From the NCBI GenBank assembly GCA_022799175.1, contig JAAWNY010000017.1, positions 1 through 53,154 of the forward strand: DNA of 53,154 bases, given 5' to 3'. The DNA is from Lachnospiraceae bacterium. GTDB lineage: Bacteria > Bacillota > Clostridia > Lachnospirales > Lachnospiraceae. Every line of letters begins with the position of its first letter. Positions within the stretch are counted from its first letter, which is position 1. This document shows positions 6,979 to 16,273 of the stretch, piece after piece. Below the pieces are notes generated by a model. That model did not search any database. It was not told the origin of the DNA and worked only from the letters and a program-made list of their open reading frames with translations. A program made the position numbers and the translations under genes.

Positions 6979-9858
6979 TCAGTCGCCAATTGTGACGTTA
7001 GAGACACCAATGGCTCCATGACTTAAAATATAATCCAAATCTGTGTAATGATAATAAAACCGATAAACATTCTTTGCCAGCGAAGCTGCATTTGCAGAGG
7101 AATATCCATAGGGAATATTGGTAGTTACACAGATATCTGGATTGGTATATGGTCCATAGGAAATAAAAAAGGCATGATTTCCACGGGTTTTTACTTCTTG
7201 GGCTGTACCGGTTTTACCAGCAATCTCAACTTCCAGATCCCGGAAAATGCGTCGGGAACTGCCTTCATAAATAACATTGTACATGCCCTGTTGTACGGCA
7301 TCCCAGGTAGAATCCTGAATATCAATATGCCCCGTTACCTTAGGGGTAAAATCCTCCACCAATTCTCCTTCCGAATTGGTCATCTTATCCAACAAACTTA
7401 AGTCAAAGACCGTCCCTCGATTGGCTAATGCTGCTACATAACGTGATAATTGGATATTGGAATAACGGTTTGTTCCTTGTCCCATAGCGGAACGCTCTGG
7501 ATCTTCAGTAGACATTTCCGGATCCAGCTCTGAAATCTCAATTCCAGAAGGACGATCCAAGCCAAACATCGATGCATAGTTTCGCAGAATTTCCAGTCCG
7601 CGCTCTGTAGAATAGATTCCGTTCTCATCTGTGGAAAGCCGATGTGCTACTTCTGCAAAATAATAATTACAAGAATTCTGGATACCGCCTACCAGATTCA
7701 GCGGACCATGCTTTCCCCAATAAATCCAACATTTGATATCCGGGGTTACGGCATCATAGACACCAGTACAGTCAATCGTCTCTTCCAGAGTGATTGCCCC
7801 CTCCTCCACTCCGGCAATGGCTGTGATTGGTTTGAATGTGGATCCCGGAGCCTTTCGTGCCTGGGTTGCATTATTATACATAGGAAGAGAAAGGTCCTCC
7901 TGAAGCTGATTAAAATAAGTGGCATCTACGGTTCCGGAAAGCCGGTTATTATCATAACTGGGATAGGTTACTAGTGCCTTTACCTCGCCAGTATTCACAT
8001 CAGTGATTACCACACTGCCAGTACAAGGATCCAATGCTAATTGCGCAGGAGTAATATCAATATTGGATATCCGATCCAACATAAAAGTATAAGCATAATT
8101 GTCTCCATTCGCATTCAACAACTGTACTTGCTGTTCGTCATACGGGAGAACTCCCTGCGCATAAAGCGCTAAGCATAGCTGTCTTCCGGTAATTACTTCA
8201 TCATTGACCAGATAACGACAAATTCGTTTATCAAATTTGGTATCTTCACGAAGATCATTAAGAATCGTATTTACCAAAACTTCATAGATACTGTCAGCGT
8301 TGGAATATTTATTTTCAATATTCAGATGTGTGGTATCTACCCAGTTATCCGCAATTCCTGCATAAATATAATCTCTGAGACTGATCTCGTCTTCTTTCCA
8401 GGCCAGATATGCGTCACTTTCAATATCAATATTATCACGTTTGATAATTCCCACTGTTTCTCCAGAAAGATAATTAAAAATATATACCATATAAGCTACC
8501 ATGTCCCGAGGTAAATCCTTCATGATTGTGGCATGTTCGCTCATCAACTCTTGACGGATTTGATTAAGAATCCGCTCCTTACTGCTGAGAAAACTGTTGT
8601 AGATTTCTTTTTCAATCGCCGAGGCATCTTCGGTTGCCATAGCATCCAGAGAAAGTACATTATTATTGATCAGCTGATAATAAGCATCTTTAATCGGAAG
8701 CTCAATCTTGGAAGCGTCGGTTGTGGTAGTGACTTCCACATCATAATTTTTCAGTTTATCAACCAAAATACCAGCAAGCTGTTGTTCAATCAAATGATAA
8801 ATGCCTATTTGCAATTCCCGATCAATGGTTAGGTAAATATCATTGCCCGTAGTTGGTTTTGTTTCGGAAACCACTTCCATAATGCTTCCTACATTATTAA
8901 CAATCAAATTCCGGTAACCTTTTCCGCCTTGAAGCTGTGTCTCCATTTTATATTCAATACCAGTACGCCCAACAACATCATTGAGCTCATATTCCGGATT
9001 TTCTTTCTGCAATTCTTCTAGATGATCTTCTTGCATCTTTCCGGTATAGCCGATAATCGGAGCAAAATAAATGCTGTCATTATACATCCGCACCGTCGTT
9101 TCTTCGATGTTCACCCCTTGTAACAATTCCATATTTTCTAATATTTCTACCATCGTTGCTTCATCGACATGGGATGTGATAGGAACTGCTTCATACTTCT
9201 TATAGGCAGTAAGCGACATGGTGTAACGGATATTAAAAATATCCAGAGCTTCTTCATCTGATAACAACAGAGGGTTACCACGCTCATCTTTCATCTCATC
9301 TAGATGATAGCGTTCCCACCGCGTTTGAAGAAGTTCCCGGGGACCGATTGCCGTAGGATACTTCCCTTCTGGATCGTTCAGCTGATCCACCGATCGGACG
9401 CCATAGTAATCTCGCAAAAAACGGAGTCTGGCTGCTTCAGAACTACTTGTATAGATCCATCTTCCTCCCTCATCCAAGCCTACTTCCAGCTTGCCCTGAA
9501 TCGGATAGCCATGTTTTTTTAAAATACGAACTAGGCGCAAGAGCATAGCATTCATAGATGACGAGTTTGGATAGGCGCCAGTATCCTGAATACTTACCAA
9601 ATAAGCCGGTTCATTATATGCCAGCAGATAACCATTGCAATCGTAGATATTCCCTCGGGTACCGGGAATCGATACTTCTCGTTGGGTCAATTTTTCATAA
9701 TCGCTTAAATATTTTTCGCCAGCTATAATCTGCAGATTAAAAAGCTTAACAATCAGAATTGCAAACATTGCAGTAAATACAATTCCTAACGCGAACAGAC
9801 GAGAACTGGCAAGTTTATGAATCAATTCCTGCAATATTTCCCGTAAATCTCTAAACAT
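6979..9858 (-). CDS. mrdA: Penicillin-binding protein 2, cell elongation transpeptidase, with large insertion
   Basis: 959 residues with one N-terminal membrane anchor (about residues 22-42), then the class B PBP dimerisation domain (REVSIPGTRGNIYDCNGYLLA). The transpeptidase motifs are STFK (S673/K676), SCN (729-731) and KTG (882-884). Family knowledge: it cross-links side-wall peptidoglycan in complex with RodA, MreC and MreD. It is much longer than the 600-700 residues usual for PBP2. The extra material is a roughly 200-residue, mostly helical and charged region at about residues 370-590, between the dimerisation and transpeptidase domains. The gene follows mreD by 6 bases. Confidence 0.95.
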   Translation of the reverse strand: MFRDLREILQELIHKLASSRLFALGIVFTAMFAILIVKLFNLQIIAGEKYLSDYEKLTQREVSIPGTRGNIYDCNGYLLAYNEPAYLVSIQDTGAYPNSSSMNAMLLRLVRILKKHGYPIQGKLEVGLDEGGRWIYTSSSEAARLRFLRDYYGVRSVDQLNDPEGKYPTAIGPRELLQTRWERYHLDEMKDERGNPLLLSDEEALDIFNIRYTMSLTAYKKYEAVPITSHVDEATMVEILENMELLQGVNIEETTVRMYNDSIYFAPIIGYTGKMQEDHLEELQKENPEYELNDVVGRTGIEYKMETQLQGGKGYRNLIVNNVGSIMEVVSETKPTTGNDIYLTIDRELQIGIYHLIEQQLAGILVDKLKNYDVEVTTTTDASKIELPIKDAYYQLINNNVLSLDAMATEDASAIEKEIYNSFLSSKERILNQIRQELMSEHATIMKDLPRDMVAYMVYIFNYLSGETVGIIKRDNIDIESDAYLAWKEDEISLRDYIYAGIADNWVDTTHLNIENKYSNADSIYEVLVNTILNDLREDTKFDKRICRYLVNDEVITGRQLCLALYAQGVLPYDEQQVQLLNANGDNYAYTFMLDRISNIDITPAQLALDPCTGSVVITDVNTGEVKALVTYPSYDNNRLSGTVDATYFNQLQEDLSLPMYNNATQARKAPGSTFKPITAIAGVEEGAITLEETIDCTGVYDAVTPDIKCWIYWGKHGPLNLVGGIQNSCNYYFAEVAHRLSTDENGIYSTERGLEILRNYASMFGLDRPSGIEISELDPEMSTEDPERSAMGQGTNRYSNIQLSRYVAALANRGTVFDLSLLDKMTNSEGELVEDFTPKVTGHIDIQDSTWDAVQQGMYNVIYEGSSRRIFRDLEVEIAGKTGTAQEVKTRGNHAFFISYGPYTNPDICVTTNIPYGYSSANAASLAKNVYRFYYHYTDLDYILSHGAIGVSNVTIGD

Positions 9859-9864
9859 TCTTTT

Positions 9865-10371
9865 CTAATCTCTCCTTTTTTCCAACTCCTCCAGCCTCCG
9901 ATTGGTAAACAGAAAGCTTCGATAAAGCAGCAGAGTCGCTACGACAGTAAAGATTGTTTCTGGAAGAATAATCTCTCTCAAATAATAGACAATATCCAGC
10001 CGGTTCCGAATCAAGAAGCTGAATATATAAACATAACCATTATAAGCTAATTCATTAACAAGACTCAGAATCAACGGCAAAGTAATATAATCCTCATAAT
10101 AATATTTGGTACAGATACCATTGAAATAACCAATATTAATATATAAAAGTGTATAAAATCCGAAAGAACCACTATAAAACAAATCTAAAAGAATTCCTGC
10201 CAAAAGCCCATACCACAGCCCGGCTTCCTTTCCATAAATAAATCCGAAAGAAAAGGTGAGAATTAACAATAAATTCGGAGTAGCAGCAACAAATGGCAAC
10301 AACGGAAAAATACCATTCTGGATTGTGAATGCCAATAGCATCAATAATATATTCAAAAGGATTCGTTTCAT
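9865..10371 (-). CDS. mreD: Rod shape-determining protein MreD
   Basis: 168 residues, almost entirely hydrophobic with about five membrane segments, the normal size and character of MreD. FAIQNGIFPLLPF-like and LFYSGSFGFYTLLYINIGYFNG segments match the family. MreD is an integral membrane partner of MreC that helps activate the RodA-PBP2 pair. The ATG overlaps the mreC stop by four bases (ATGA), indicating coupled translation. Low sequence conservation in the family means the call leans on position between mreC and mrdA. Confidence 0.88.
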   Translation of the reverse strand: MKRILLNILLMLLAFTIQNGIFPLLPFVAATPNLLLILTFSFGFIYGKEAGLWYGLLAGILLDLFYSGSFGFYTLLYINIGYFNGICTKYYYEDYITLPLILSLVNELAYNGYVYIFSFLIRNRLDIVYYLREIILPETIFTVVATLLLYRSFLFTNRRLEELEKRRD

Positions 10372-11237
10372 TCCTGCTCTCCTTGTTCCGTTGTCATCCC
10401 GCCCTGAAGTTGCTCTTCTTTCAGTTCCAAAATCACCAGCACTTCTTGAAGATTATTGAATTGAGCAGCCGGAACCAGATATCCGGATTTGGTCAAACGA
10501 GTTTCATCGGTCACAATATCGGTAGCATATCCGATCAGAATTCCTGGAAGATATTTGGAACTGACATTTGAGGTGACAATCCGATCCCCATCTTTGACAT
10601 CCCCATCCTTGGTAATCTTACTGATTCGCAATCGTCCCTCAGAGAACAGGGTCAAATCTCCTTCTACAAAACAGGTATCACCCGATTGCTGCGCCATACC
10701 ACTGACCCGACTTACATCATCAATGATGGAACGAACCGTAGCATAATTGGCTCCCACGTCTGTCACAATTCCTACCAGACCACCGCCAGCCAGTACATTG
10801 GCGTCCACGCGTACTCCATCCGCAGACCCTTTATTGATGCGGAATACCTGAAACCAGGCACCGGAATCCTTAGCAATCACCCGAGCACCGATCTTTTTAT
10901 ATTGTTGATAATTCTGATCCAGCTCATACAATTCACGCAATCGGTTTAACTCAAATTGCTCTGCTTGTAATCGGGTATTCTCTTCTATTAATCCATCGAT
11001 CTGTTGTCGCAAGCGTTCATTTTCTTTCACAGCCCCTTTGAATTGGCTGTAATCGGTTATCTCATTATAAATTAACGTACCAGCCCGATTCACTCCGGAC
11101 TGAATGGGGATCAGAAAATACCCAACTCCGGTACGCAAAGGGTCCAGAAAGCTGTCCCGAAAGGAAGTGATTATAATTAGCAAAATGCAAAAGATTGACA
11201 TCCCAATCAATATATATTTACTGCGTTTCGATTCCAT
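10368..11237 (-). CDS. mreC: Rod shape-determining protein MreC
   Basis: 289 residues: one N-terminal membrane segment (about residues 9-28), a coiled coil at about residues 65-110 (KENERLRQQIDGLIEENTRLQAEQ), then the paired beta-barrel domain with GARVIAKDSGAWFQVFRINKG and VLAGGGLVGIVTDVG. MreC forms an extracytoplasmic scaffold that binds and activates PBP2. The ATG begins three bases before the radC stop (adjacent), so radC, mreC, mreD and mrdA look like one transcript. In many bacteria mreB lies between radC and mreC; here it is absent. Confidence 0.95.
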   Translation of the reverse strand: MESKRSKYILIGMSIFCILLIIITSFRDSFLDPLRTGVGYFLIPIQSGVNRAGTLIYNEITDYSQFKGAVKENERLRQQIDGLIEENTRLQAEQFELNRLRELYELDQNYQQYKKIGARVIAKDSGAWFQVFRINKGSADGVRVDANVLAGGGLVGIVTDVGANYATVRSIIDDVSRVSGMAQQSGDTCFVEGDLTLFSEGRLRISKITKDGDVKDGDRIVTSNVSSKYLPGILIGYATDIVTDETRLTKSGYLVPAAQFNNLQEVLVILELKEEQLQGGMTTEQGEQE

Positions 11238-11924
11238 CTATAACAATCCTCGTTCCTTCATACTTACATAAGTGTGTTCTCCGATAATAACATGATCCTG
11301 CAGATGAATTCCTATTAACTGACCTGCTTCAAAAACGCGTCTCGTTAGGGCAATGTCTTCCATGCTGGGTTCTGGATTCCCACTTGGATGATTATGAACC
11401 AGAATCAAGCTGACTGCCTGATAACGAAGTGCCTCAATAAAAATTTCCCGTGGTGAAGCAAGAGATGCGTTTACGGTACCTTGAGATATCAAAATATCTC
11501 GAATTAATACCTGTCGGGTATTAAAAAGCATTATATAGAATTGTTCCTGCTTTATATGACGCATATCCTCCTGAAAATATTTTGCCACCGCATCCGGAGT
11601 CTGAAAAATCCGAACTTGCTCTCTTGCTTTTCGTTTCCAAATTCTCCGGGACAGCTCGCCCACACAAAGCAATTGAATGCCTTTTACTTTTCCAATTCCC
11701 TTCACAGACATGAATTCTGGAAGAGAAAGATGCAAAAGCCCTAAAATACCATCGTTAGGGTAGTTTAAGGCCAAAATGCTAGATGCCAATTCAAGAGAAT
11801 TCAGCTCTTTTGAACCGGTACGAAGGAGGATGGATAAAAGTTCTGTATCGCTCAACCGTTCCGGCCCCTCTCGCAAACATCGTTCATAAGGTCTGTCATC
11901 ATTAGGAATATCTTTGATTTTCAT
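11238..11924 (-). CDS. radC: RadC family JAB-domain protein
   Basis: 228 residues. An N-terminal helix-hairpin-helix part (LLSILLRTG, SVKGIGKVKGIQLL) is followed by a JAB/MPN metalloprotease-like domain with the zinc motif HNHPSG and an aspartate seven residues later (PSMEDIAL). Historically called a DNA repair protein, but a direct repair function is doubtful; its biochemical role remains unclear. It is the first gene of the radC-mreC-mreD-mrdA-min block and has a probable promoter about 90 bases upstream. The association of radC with mre genes is widespread in bacteria. Confidence 0.93.
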   Translation of the reverse strand: MKIKDIPNDDRPYERCLREGPERLSDTELLSILLRTGSKELNSLELASSILALNYPNDGILGLLHLSLPEFMSVKGIGKVKGIQLLCVGELSRRIWKRKAREQVRIFQTPDAVAKYFQEDMRHIKQEQFYIMLFNTRQVLIRDILISQGTVNASLASPREIFIEALRYQAVSLILVHNHPSGNPEPSMEDIALTRRVFEAGQLIGIHLQDHVIIGEHTYVSMKERGLL

Positions 11925-12013
11925 AATTCTTCCCTTTCTTATCTGCGTGACTCTCCAGGTACGTGGTGGGAAAAGGTCGAAAGAAACGATACAAAATGAA
12001 ATTACTTTTTCTC

Positions 12014-12022
12014 ATTTTACCA
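12014..12022 (-). promoter_or_regulatory. Probable extended -10 promoter for the radC-mre block
   Basis: On the minus strand the sequence TATGGTAAAATG holds a -10 box TAAAAT (12014-12019) preceded by TGG, an extended -10 form. The -35 region is poor (about ATACAC). The predicted transcript has a leader of about 80 bases before radC in which I see no known riboswitch or strong hairpin. Confidence 0.45.
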
Positions 12023-12058
12023 TAAAATCAGATTTGTGTATATAAAAATTGTGGTAAG

Positions 12059-13348
12059 TTAGAAAGTCTTTCTGGTGATAAGCCCGGCATCGACTAATTT
12101 TTGCAGAGACATTAGTACACCAAGCTTTGCATGATACCAAGTAAGACCGCCCTGAAAATATACCGCATAAGGCTCTTTGATAGGAGCATCCGCACTTAAC
12201 TCGATGGAAGAACCTTGTACAAATGCTCCCGCCGCCATAATGACTGGCGCATCATAACCGGGCATATCCCAAGGTTCGGGAATGACAAAACTGTCCACGG
12301 GGGCAGCGGCCTGAATTCCCTGACAAAATGCAATCACCCCCTCCGAAGTTCCCAAAGTAACCGATTGAATAATATCATGCCGGGATTCTTGTCCGTCTGG
12401 TACTACTGAAAATCCTAGTCGCTCATAGAGATTAGCCGCCAAAATAGCTCCTTTTATTGCCCCGGCCACTACCGTCGGCGCCAGAAACAGCCCCTGGAAA
12501 AATGATTGATTCAGCCCAAGACTAGCGCCAACTTCCTTTCCTAATCCAGGAGCACTCAAGCGATAAGAAGCTCGATCAATACAATCTTGACGGCCAACGA
12601 TATAGCCACCGATTGACGCTAATCCACCACCAGGATTTTTTATCAGCGAACCTACAATCATATCAGCGCCCACATCCGTTGGCTCAATGCGTTCTACAAA
12701 TTCCCCATAGCAATTATCTACCATACAAATAATCTCTTTCTTTATGCTTTTTATGAAAGAAATCAGTTCACCGATCTGTGTCACCGATAAAGTTGGCCGG
12801 GTGGCATAACCTTTGGAACGTTGAATCGTTACCAGCTTTGTTTTATGATTAATAGCTTTGCGGATGCCTTCAAAGTCAAAGGAGCCATCTGACAATAAGT
12901 CTACTTGCCGGTATGTTATGCCATATTCTTTTAGAGAACCGACAGAATCACGGATTCCGATCACTTCCTCCAACGTGTCATAGGGCTTTCCTACGGGAGA
13001 AAGCAATTCATCACCAGGACGCAGATTGCCAGATAATGCCACATGCAGCGCATGCGTACCACTAATAAGCTGGGGACGGACCAATCCGCTTTCTCCATGA
13101 AATACCAGAGCGTATACCTTTTCTAGGACATCTCGTCCCAAGTCATTATATCCATAACCAGTAGTGGCAGCAAAATGGATATCGCTTACGCGTGCTTTCT
13201 GCATTGCCTGAATTACTTTCATTTGATTGTATTCTGCAGTCTCATCAATAACTGCAAAGCGCTCTTTCAATTCACGTTCAACAGAAAGAGCATAATTCAG
13301 TACCTGTCGACTGATGCCAAATTCCTGATACATTTGCTCTATTTCCAT
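12059..13348 (-). CDS. ynbB: YnbB/methionine gamma-lyase family PLP-dependent protein ('aluminium resistance' family)
   Basis: 429 residues, standard size. It is a Cys/Met metabolism-type PLP enzyme: SGTHALHVAL in the cofactor-binding region, MVDNCYGEF with the aspartate that holds the pyridine ring, and the Schiff-base lysine in GSLIKNPGGG (K237). The C-terminal part carries family-specific segments (GVIAFCQGIQAAAPVDSFV, YAVYFQGGLTWYHAKLG). The family is named from Bacillus YnbB and an old aluminium-resistance label; the true reaction is not established. It begins two bases before the miaA stop and is the last gene of the miaB-mutS-mutL-miaA group, as in Bacillus, although hfq is missing between miaA and ynbB. 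Confidence 0.9.
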   Translation of the reverse strand: MEIEQMYQEFGISRQVLNYALSVERELKERFAVIDETAEYNQMKVIQAMQKARVSDIHFAATTGYGYNDLGRDVLEKVYALVFHGESGLVRPQLISGTHALHVALSGNLRPGDELLSPVGKPYDTLEEVIGIRDSVGSLKEYGITYRQVDLLSDGSFDFEGIRKAINHKTKLVTIQRSKGYATRPTLSVTQIGELISFIKSIKKEIICMVDNCYGEFVERIEPTDVGADMIVGSLIKNPGGGLASIGGYIVGRQDCIDRASYRLSAPGLGKEVGASLGLNQSFFQGLFLAPTVVAGAIKGAILAANLYERLGFSVVPDGQESRHDIIQSVTLGTSEGVIAFCQGIQAAAPVDSFVIPEPWDMPGYDAPVIMAAGAFVQGSSIELSADAPIKEPYAVYFQGGLTWYHAKLGVLMSLQKLVDAGLITRKTF

Positions 13349-13349
13349 T

Positions 13350-14303
13350 TTATAATTCTCCTTTCGGTTCTTCGCGTGTAAATTCGTTCAAAATATATTC
13401 AAAAACCTGCTGTCGATCCTGGTTAAATTGCTCCAATTCCAACCATCGAACATCTCGTTCCCGGCGAAACCAGGTAAGTTGTCGTTTCGCAAAATGACGT
13501 GTATCTCGTTTTAATACGGTTACTGCTTCTTCCCATGTGCATCGGTGTTCTAAATAATCCAAAATTTCTTTATAACCCAACCCCTGCATAGATACCATGC
13601 CGCGGTGACAGCCCATATTTCGCAGTTGTTCTACTTCTGCCACCAATCCAGAAGCGATCATCTCATCTACTCGTTGTTCAATTCGTCTGTAAAGGAGTTC
13701 CCTATGGCAGTTTAGAACAAAATAAAAAAAATGATAGGGAGAAGTTTTTTCTCTCTCTTTGCGGTTGTGTTCGGAAATCAACTGTCCTGTCAATCGATAA
13801 TACTCAATAGCACGAATCACTCTTCTCCGATTATTGGCGTGAATTTGTTGTGCCGCTTCTGGATCGATACGATGGAGGATTTGATGGAGATACTCATTCC
13901 CATGTTTTTCACCTAGATACTCTAATTCGCGGCGAATCGTACCGTTGCTGTCATTTTCTTTAAAATCAATGGCATATAAAAGCGCTTGAATATAGAATCC
14001 CGTACCTCCTACCACGATGGGAATACGCCCACGTTCATAAATACCAGTTAATGCTTTTTGAGCCATGGATTGAAAGATAGTAACATTGAATTCCTCATGT
14101 GGTTCTAACACATCAATCAAGTGGTGGGGAACTCCTTCCATTTCTTGCCTGGTTATTTTGGCGGATCCGATATCCATGTGACGGTATACCTGCATAGAAT
14201 CTGCACTGATGATTTCTCCATTTAAAGCATGAGCCAGGCGAATAGAAAGGGAAGTTTTTCCCACTGCAGTGGGACCAGTCAAAACGATCAATGGCGGTTT
14301 CAT
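13350..14303 (-). CDS. miaA: tRNA dimethylallyltransferase MiaA
   Basis: 317 residues, normal length. The P-loop GPTAVGKTSLS lies at residues 9-19; SADSMQVYRHMDIGSAK, GGTGFYIQALLY and QGLGYKEI are family signatures. The enzyme transfers a dimethylallyl group to N6 of adenine 37 in tRNAs reading codons that begin with U. MiaB, encoded in the same cluster, then adds a methylthio group to the same base. The ATG has an AGGGGAGAG ribosome site. It follows mutL by 58 bases. Confidence 0.97.
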   Translation of the reverse strand: MKPPLIVLTGPTAVGKTSLSIRLAHALNGEIISADSMQVYRHMDIGSAKITRQEMEGVPHHLIDVLEPHEEFNVTIFQSMAQKALTGIYERGRIPIVVGGTGFYIQALLYAIDFKENDSNGTIRRELEYLGEKHGNEYLHQILHRIDPEAAQQIHANNRRRVIRAIEYYRLTGQLISEHNRKEREKTSPYHFFYFVLNCHRELLYRRIEQRVDEMIASGLVAEVEQLRNMGCHRGMVSMQGLGYKEILDYLEHRCTWEEAVTVLKRDTRHFAKRQLTWFRRERDVRWLELEQFNQDRQQVFEYILNEFTREEPKGEL

Positions 14304-14361
14304 AATAATCTCTCCCCTTTTATTTTACATAGATGTATGTATTGGTTTATACAACACAAGT

Positions 14362-16203
14362 TTATAAAATACGTTTGAATTTTTTCTCCAATTCATATTT
14401 ACTCATAGAAATAATAGTAGGACGCCCATGAGGACAAGCATAGGGATTTTCTAGCAGCAGAAGCTGTTCCACCAACTGCTCAGCTTCTGCTGCTGTCATA
14501 GAATGATTTCCTTTTACCGCCGCCTTGCAAGATATCATAGCTACTCGCTCACGTATCAGCTCAGAACTACCCGCTGTCAAATCTTCTGAGAGCGTATCTA
14601 AAAGCTCTGTCAACAGTTCTTTTTGAGCGATAGAAAATAAATTATCTGGTACTGTACGCACGGCATATTCCCGACCGCCAAACGGTTCGATTTCAAAGCC
14701 TAATTCCTGAAATGTTTGTTGATATTGACGGATAAGAGTTTCTTCCCGATTGCTTAAAGTCAAGACAATTGGCGGATCTACTGTCTGACTCGTCTGTTGG
14801 CGCTCCTTCAGTGAAGCCATAGTCTTTTCATATAAAACTTTTTCATGAGCAGCATGTTGATCTATGATATATAGCTGATCATTAAATTCTACCAGCCAAT
14901 AAGTACCAAAAAGCTGACCAATCAAATGATGGCGACAGCGAGATTCTGGTTTCAATAACTGTTCTTCAAATAAATTCAATTGTTGTTGTTTTCTTTGCTG
15001 ATCTGATATTTTATTTTGGGAGGAAACGGAATAGATGGCAGACGGCTCTGCCACCCCTTCGGTTCTGGTCAAAACGATATTCTCTTTCGGAATCTGTGCC
15101 CTTCGTTTCTGTTCAAAGGGTTCCGGCAGAGGCATCTTTTTGTCATTTTTTCTACCCATAGGGAAGGATTTTTTCTCTTGCTGTTTTTCTCCTAGTTCTA
15201 CCTCGGGAATCAACTCTTTATGCATCAGTGTTTCCGTAATGGCATCTCGCAGGATTTGAAAAACCTGTTCTCCATTTTGAAAACGTAATTCCATTTTTGT
15301 GGGATGAACATTAATGTCTAAAAGGTTTGGTTCAATCTGAAGCTGCAGCATAGTAAAAGGATATTTATGTTGCATCATAAAAGGCTTATAAGCTTCTTCT
15401 ATTGCCTTATAAAGAATACTACTTTTGATATAACGTCCATTAATAAAATAATTTTCAAAATTGCGATTGTTGCGAGCAATTACTGGCTTACCGATAAAAC
15501 CAGTGATAGAAACGGACTTATGATGAACATTTACCATTAACAGATTTGCCGTTATTTCTCGTCCATAAATGGTATAAATAATATCTTTTAGATTATGATT
15601 TCCAGAAGTATAAAGTTTATTTTGATTATTTTGAATAAAACGAATAGAAACTTCCGGATGAGACAGAGCAAGTTTTTCTACCAACTCACCTACATGCGCT
15701 CCCTCTGTCACAGGAGTTTTTAAAAATTTTTTCCGCACTGGTGTGTTATAAAACAGATTCCGGACAATCAGAGTAGTTCCTTCTGGAGCACCGATTTCTT
15801 CCTTGCCTTTTTCCAAGCCACCTTCCATTTGATAACGGATTCCGGTTAGTTTTTCTGGCATCCGAGTAATCAGCTCTACCTGGGCTACCGCCGCAATACT
15901 AGACAATGCTTCTCCGCGAAATCCCAGGGAAGATACTAAAAAAAGGTCTTCTGCCGACCGGATTTTGCTGGTAGAATGTCGCAAAAAAGCCAGCGGAATC
16001 TCCTCAGGAGCAATTCCCCCGCCATTGTCTGTCACGCGAATAAACGAAATCCCTCCATCGCGAATCTCAACAGTAATCGCAGTGGCCCCAGCATCAATCG
16101 CATTTTCCAAAAGTTCTTTTACTACGGAGGAAGGTCGTTCAATGACCTCTCCAGCAGCAATTTTATTAATGGTATTCTGATCGAGAACTTGGATGTTTAG
16201 CAT
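14362..16203 (-). CDS. mutL: DNA mismatch repair protein MutL with endonuclease motif
   Basis: 613 residues from the ATG at 16201-16203, six bases after AAGGAG; an in-frame ATG two codons earlier directly abuts the ribosome site, and the open frame extends further upstream without a credible start. The N-terminal GHKL ATPase has KIAAGEVIERP, ELLENAIDAGA, DNGGGI and GFRGEALSSI. The C-terminal domain carries DQHAAHEKVLYE (from D448), the DQHA(X)2E(X)4E nicking endonuclease motif, as expected in an organism without MutH. It connects MutS mismatch recognition to strand incision. It lies downstream of mutS. Confidence 0.97.
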   Translation of the reverse strand: MLNIQVLDQNTINKIAAGEVIERPSSVVKELLENAIDAGATAITVEIRDGGISFIRVTDNGGGIAPEEIPLAFLRHSTSKIRSAEDLFLVSSLGFRGEALSSIAAVAQVELITRMPEKLTGIRYQMEGGLEKGKEEIGAPEGTTLIVRNLFYNTPVRKKFLKTPVTEGAHVGELVEKLALSHPEVSIRFIQNNQNKLYTSGNHNLKDIIYTIYGREITANLLMVNVHHKSVSITGFIGKPVIARNNRNFENYFINGRYIKSSILYKAIEEAYKPFMMQHKYPFTMLQLQIEPNLLDINVHPTKMELRFQNGEQVFQILRDAITETLMHKELIPEVELGEKQQEKKSFPMGRKNDKKMPLPEPFEQKRRAQIPKENIVLTRTEGVAEPSAIYSVSSQNKISDQQRKQQQLNLFEEQLLKPESRCRHHLIGQLFGTYWLVEFNDQLYIIDQHAAHEKVLYEKTMASLKERQQTSQTVDPPIVLTLSNREETLIRQYQQTFQELGFEIEPFGGREYAVRTVPDNLFSIAQKELLTELLDTLSEDLTAGSSELIRERVAMISCKAAVKGNHSMTAAEAEQLVEQLLLLENPYACPHGRPTIISMSKYELEKKFKRIL

Positions 16204-16227
16204 ACCCATCTCCTTATATTTTACAAG

Positions 16228-16250
16228 TTTACATAAAACAATTATGTAAA
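16228..16250 (-). other. Hairpin in the mutS-mutL intergenic region
   Basis: A perfect 9-base inverted repeat TTTACATAA / TTATGTAAA with a 5-base loop lies between mutS and mutL, about 25 bases before the mutL ribosome site. It lacks a T-run, so a terminator is unlikely. It may affect mRNA stability or mutL translation; no function is proven. Confidence 0.5.
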
Positions 16251-16273
16251 TTAAAAGTAAGGAATAAAACGAA

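Noticed and set aside
11925-12058. Possible structured leader RNA before radC
   Set aside because: About 80 transcribed bases without a stable stem or known riboswitch motif.
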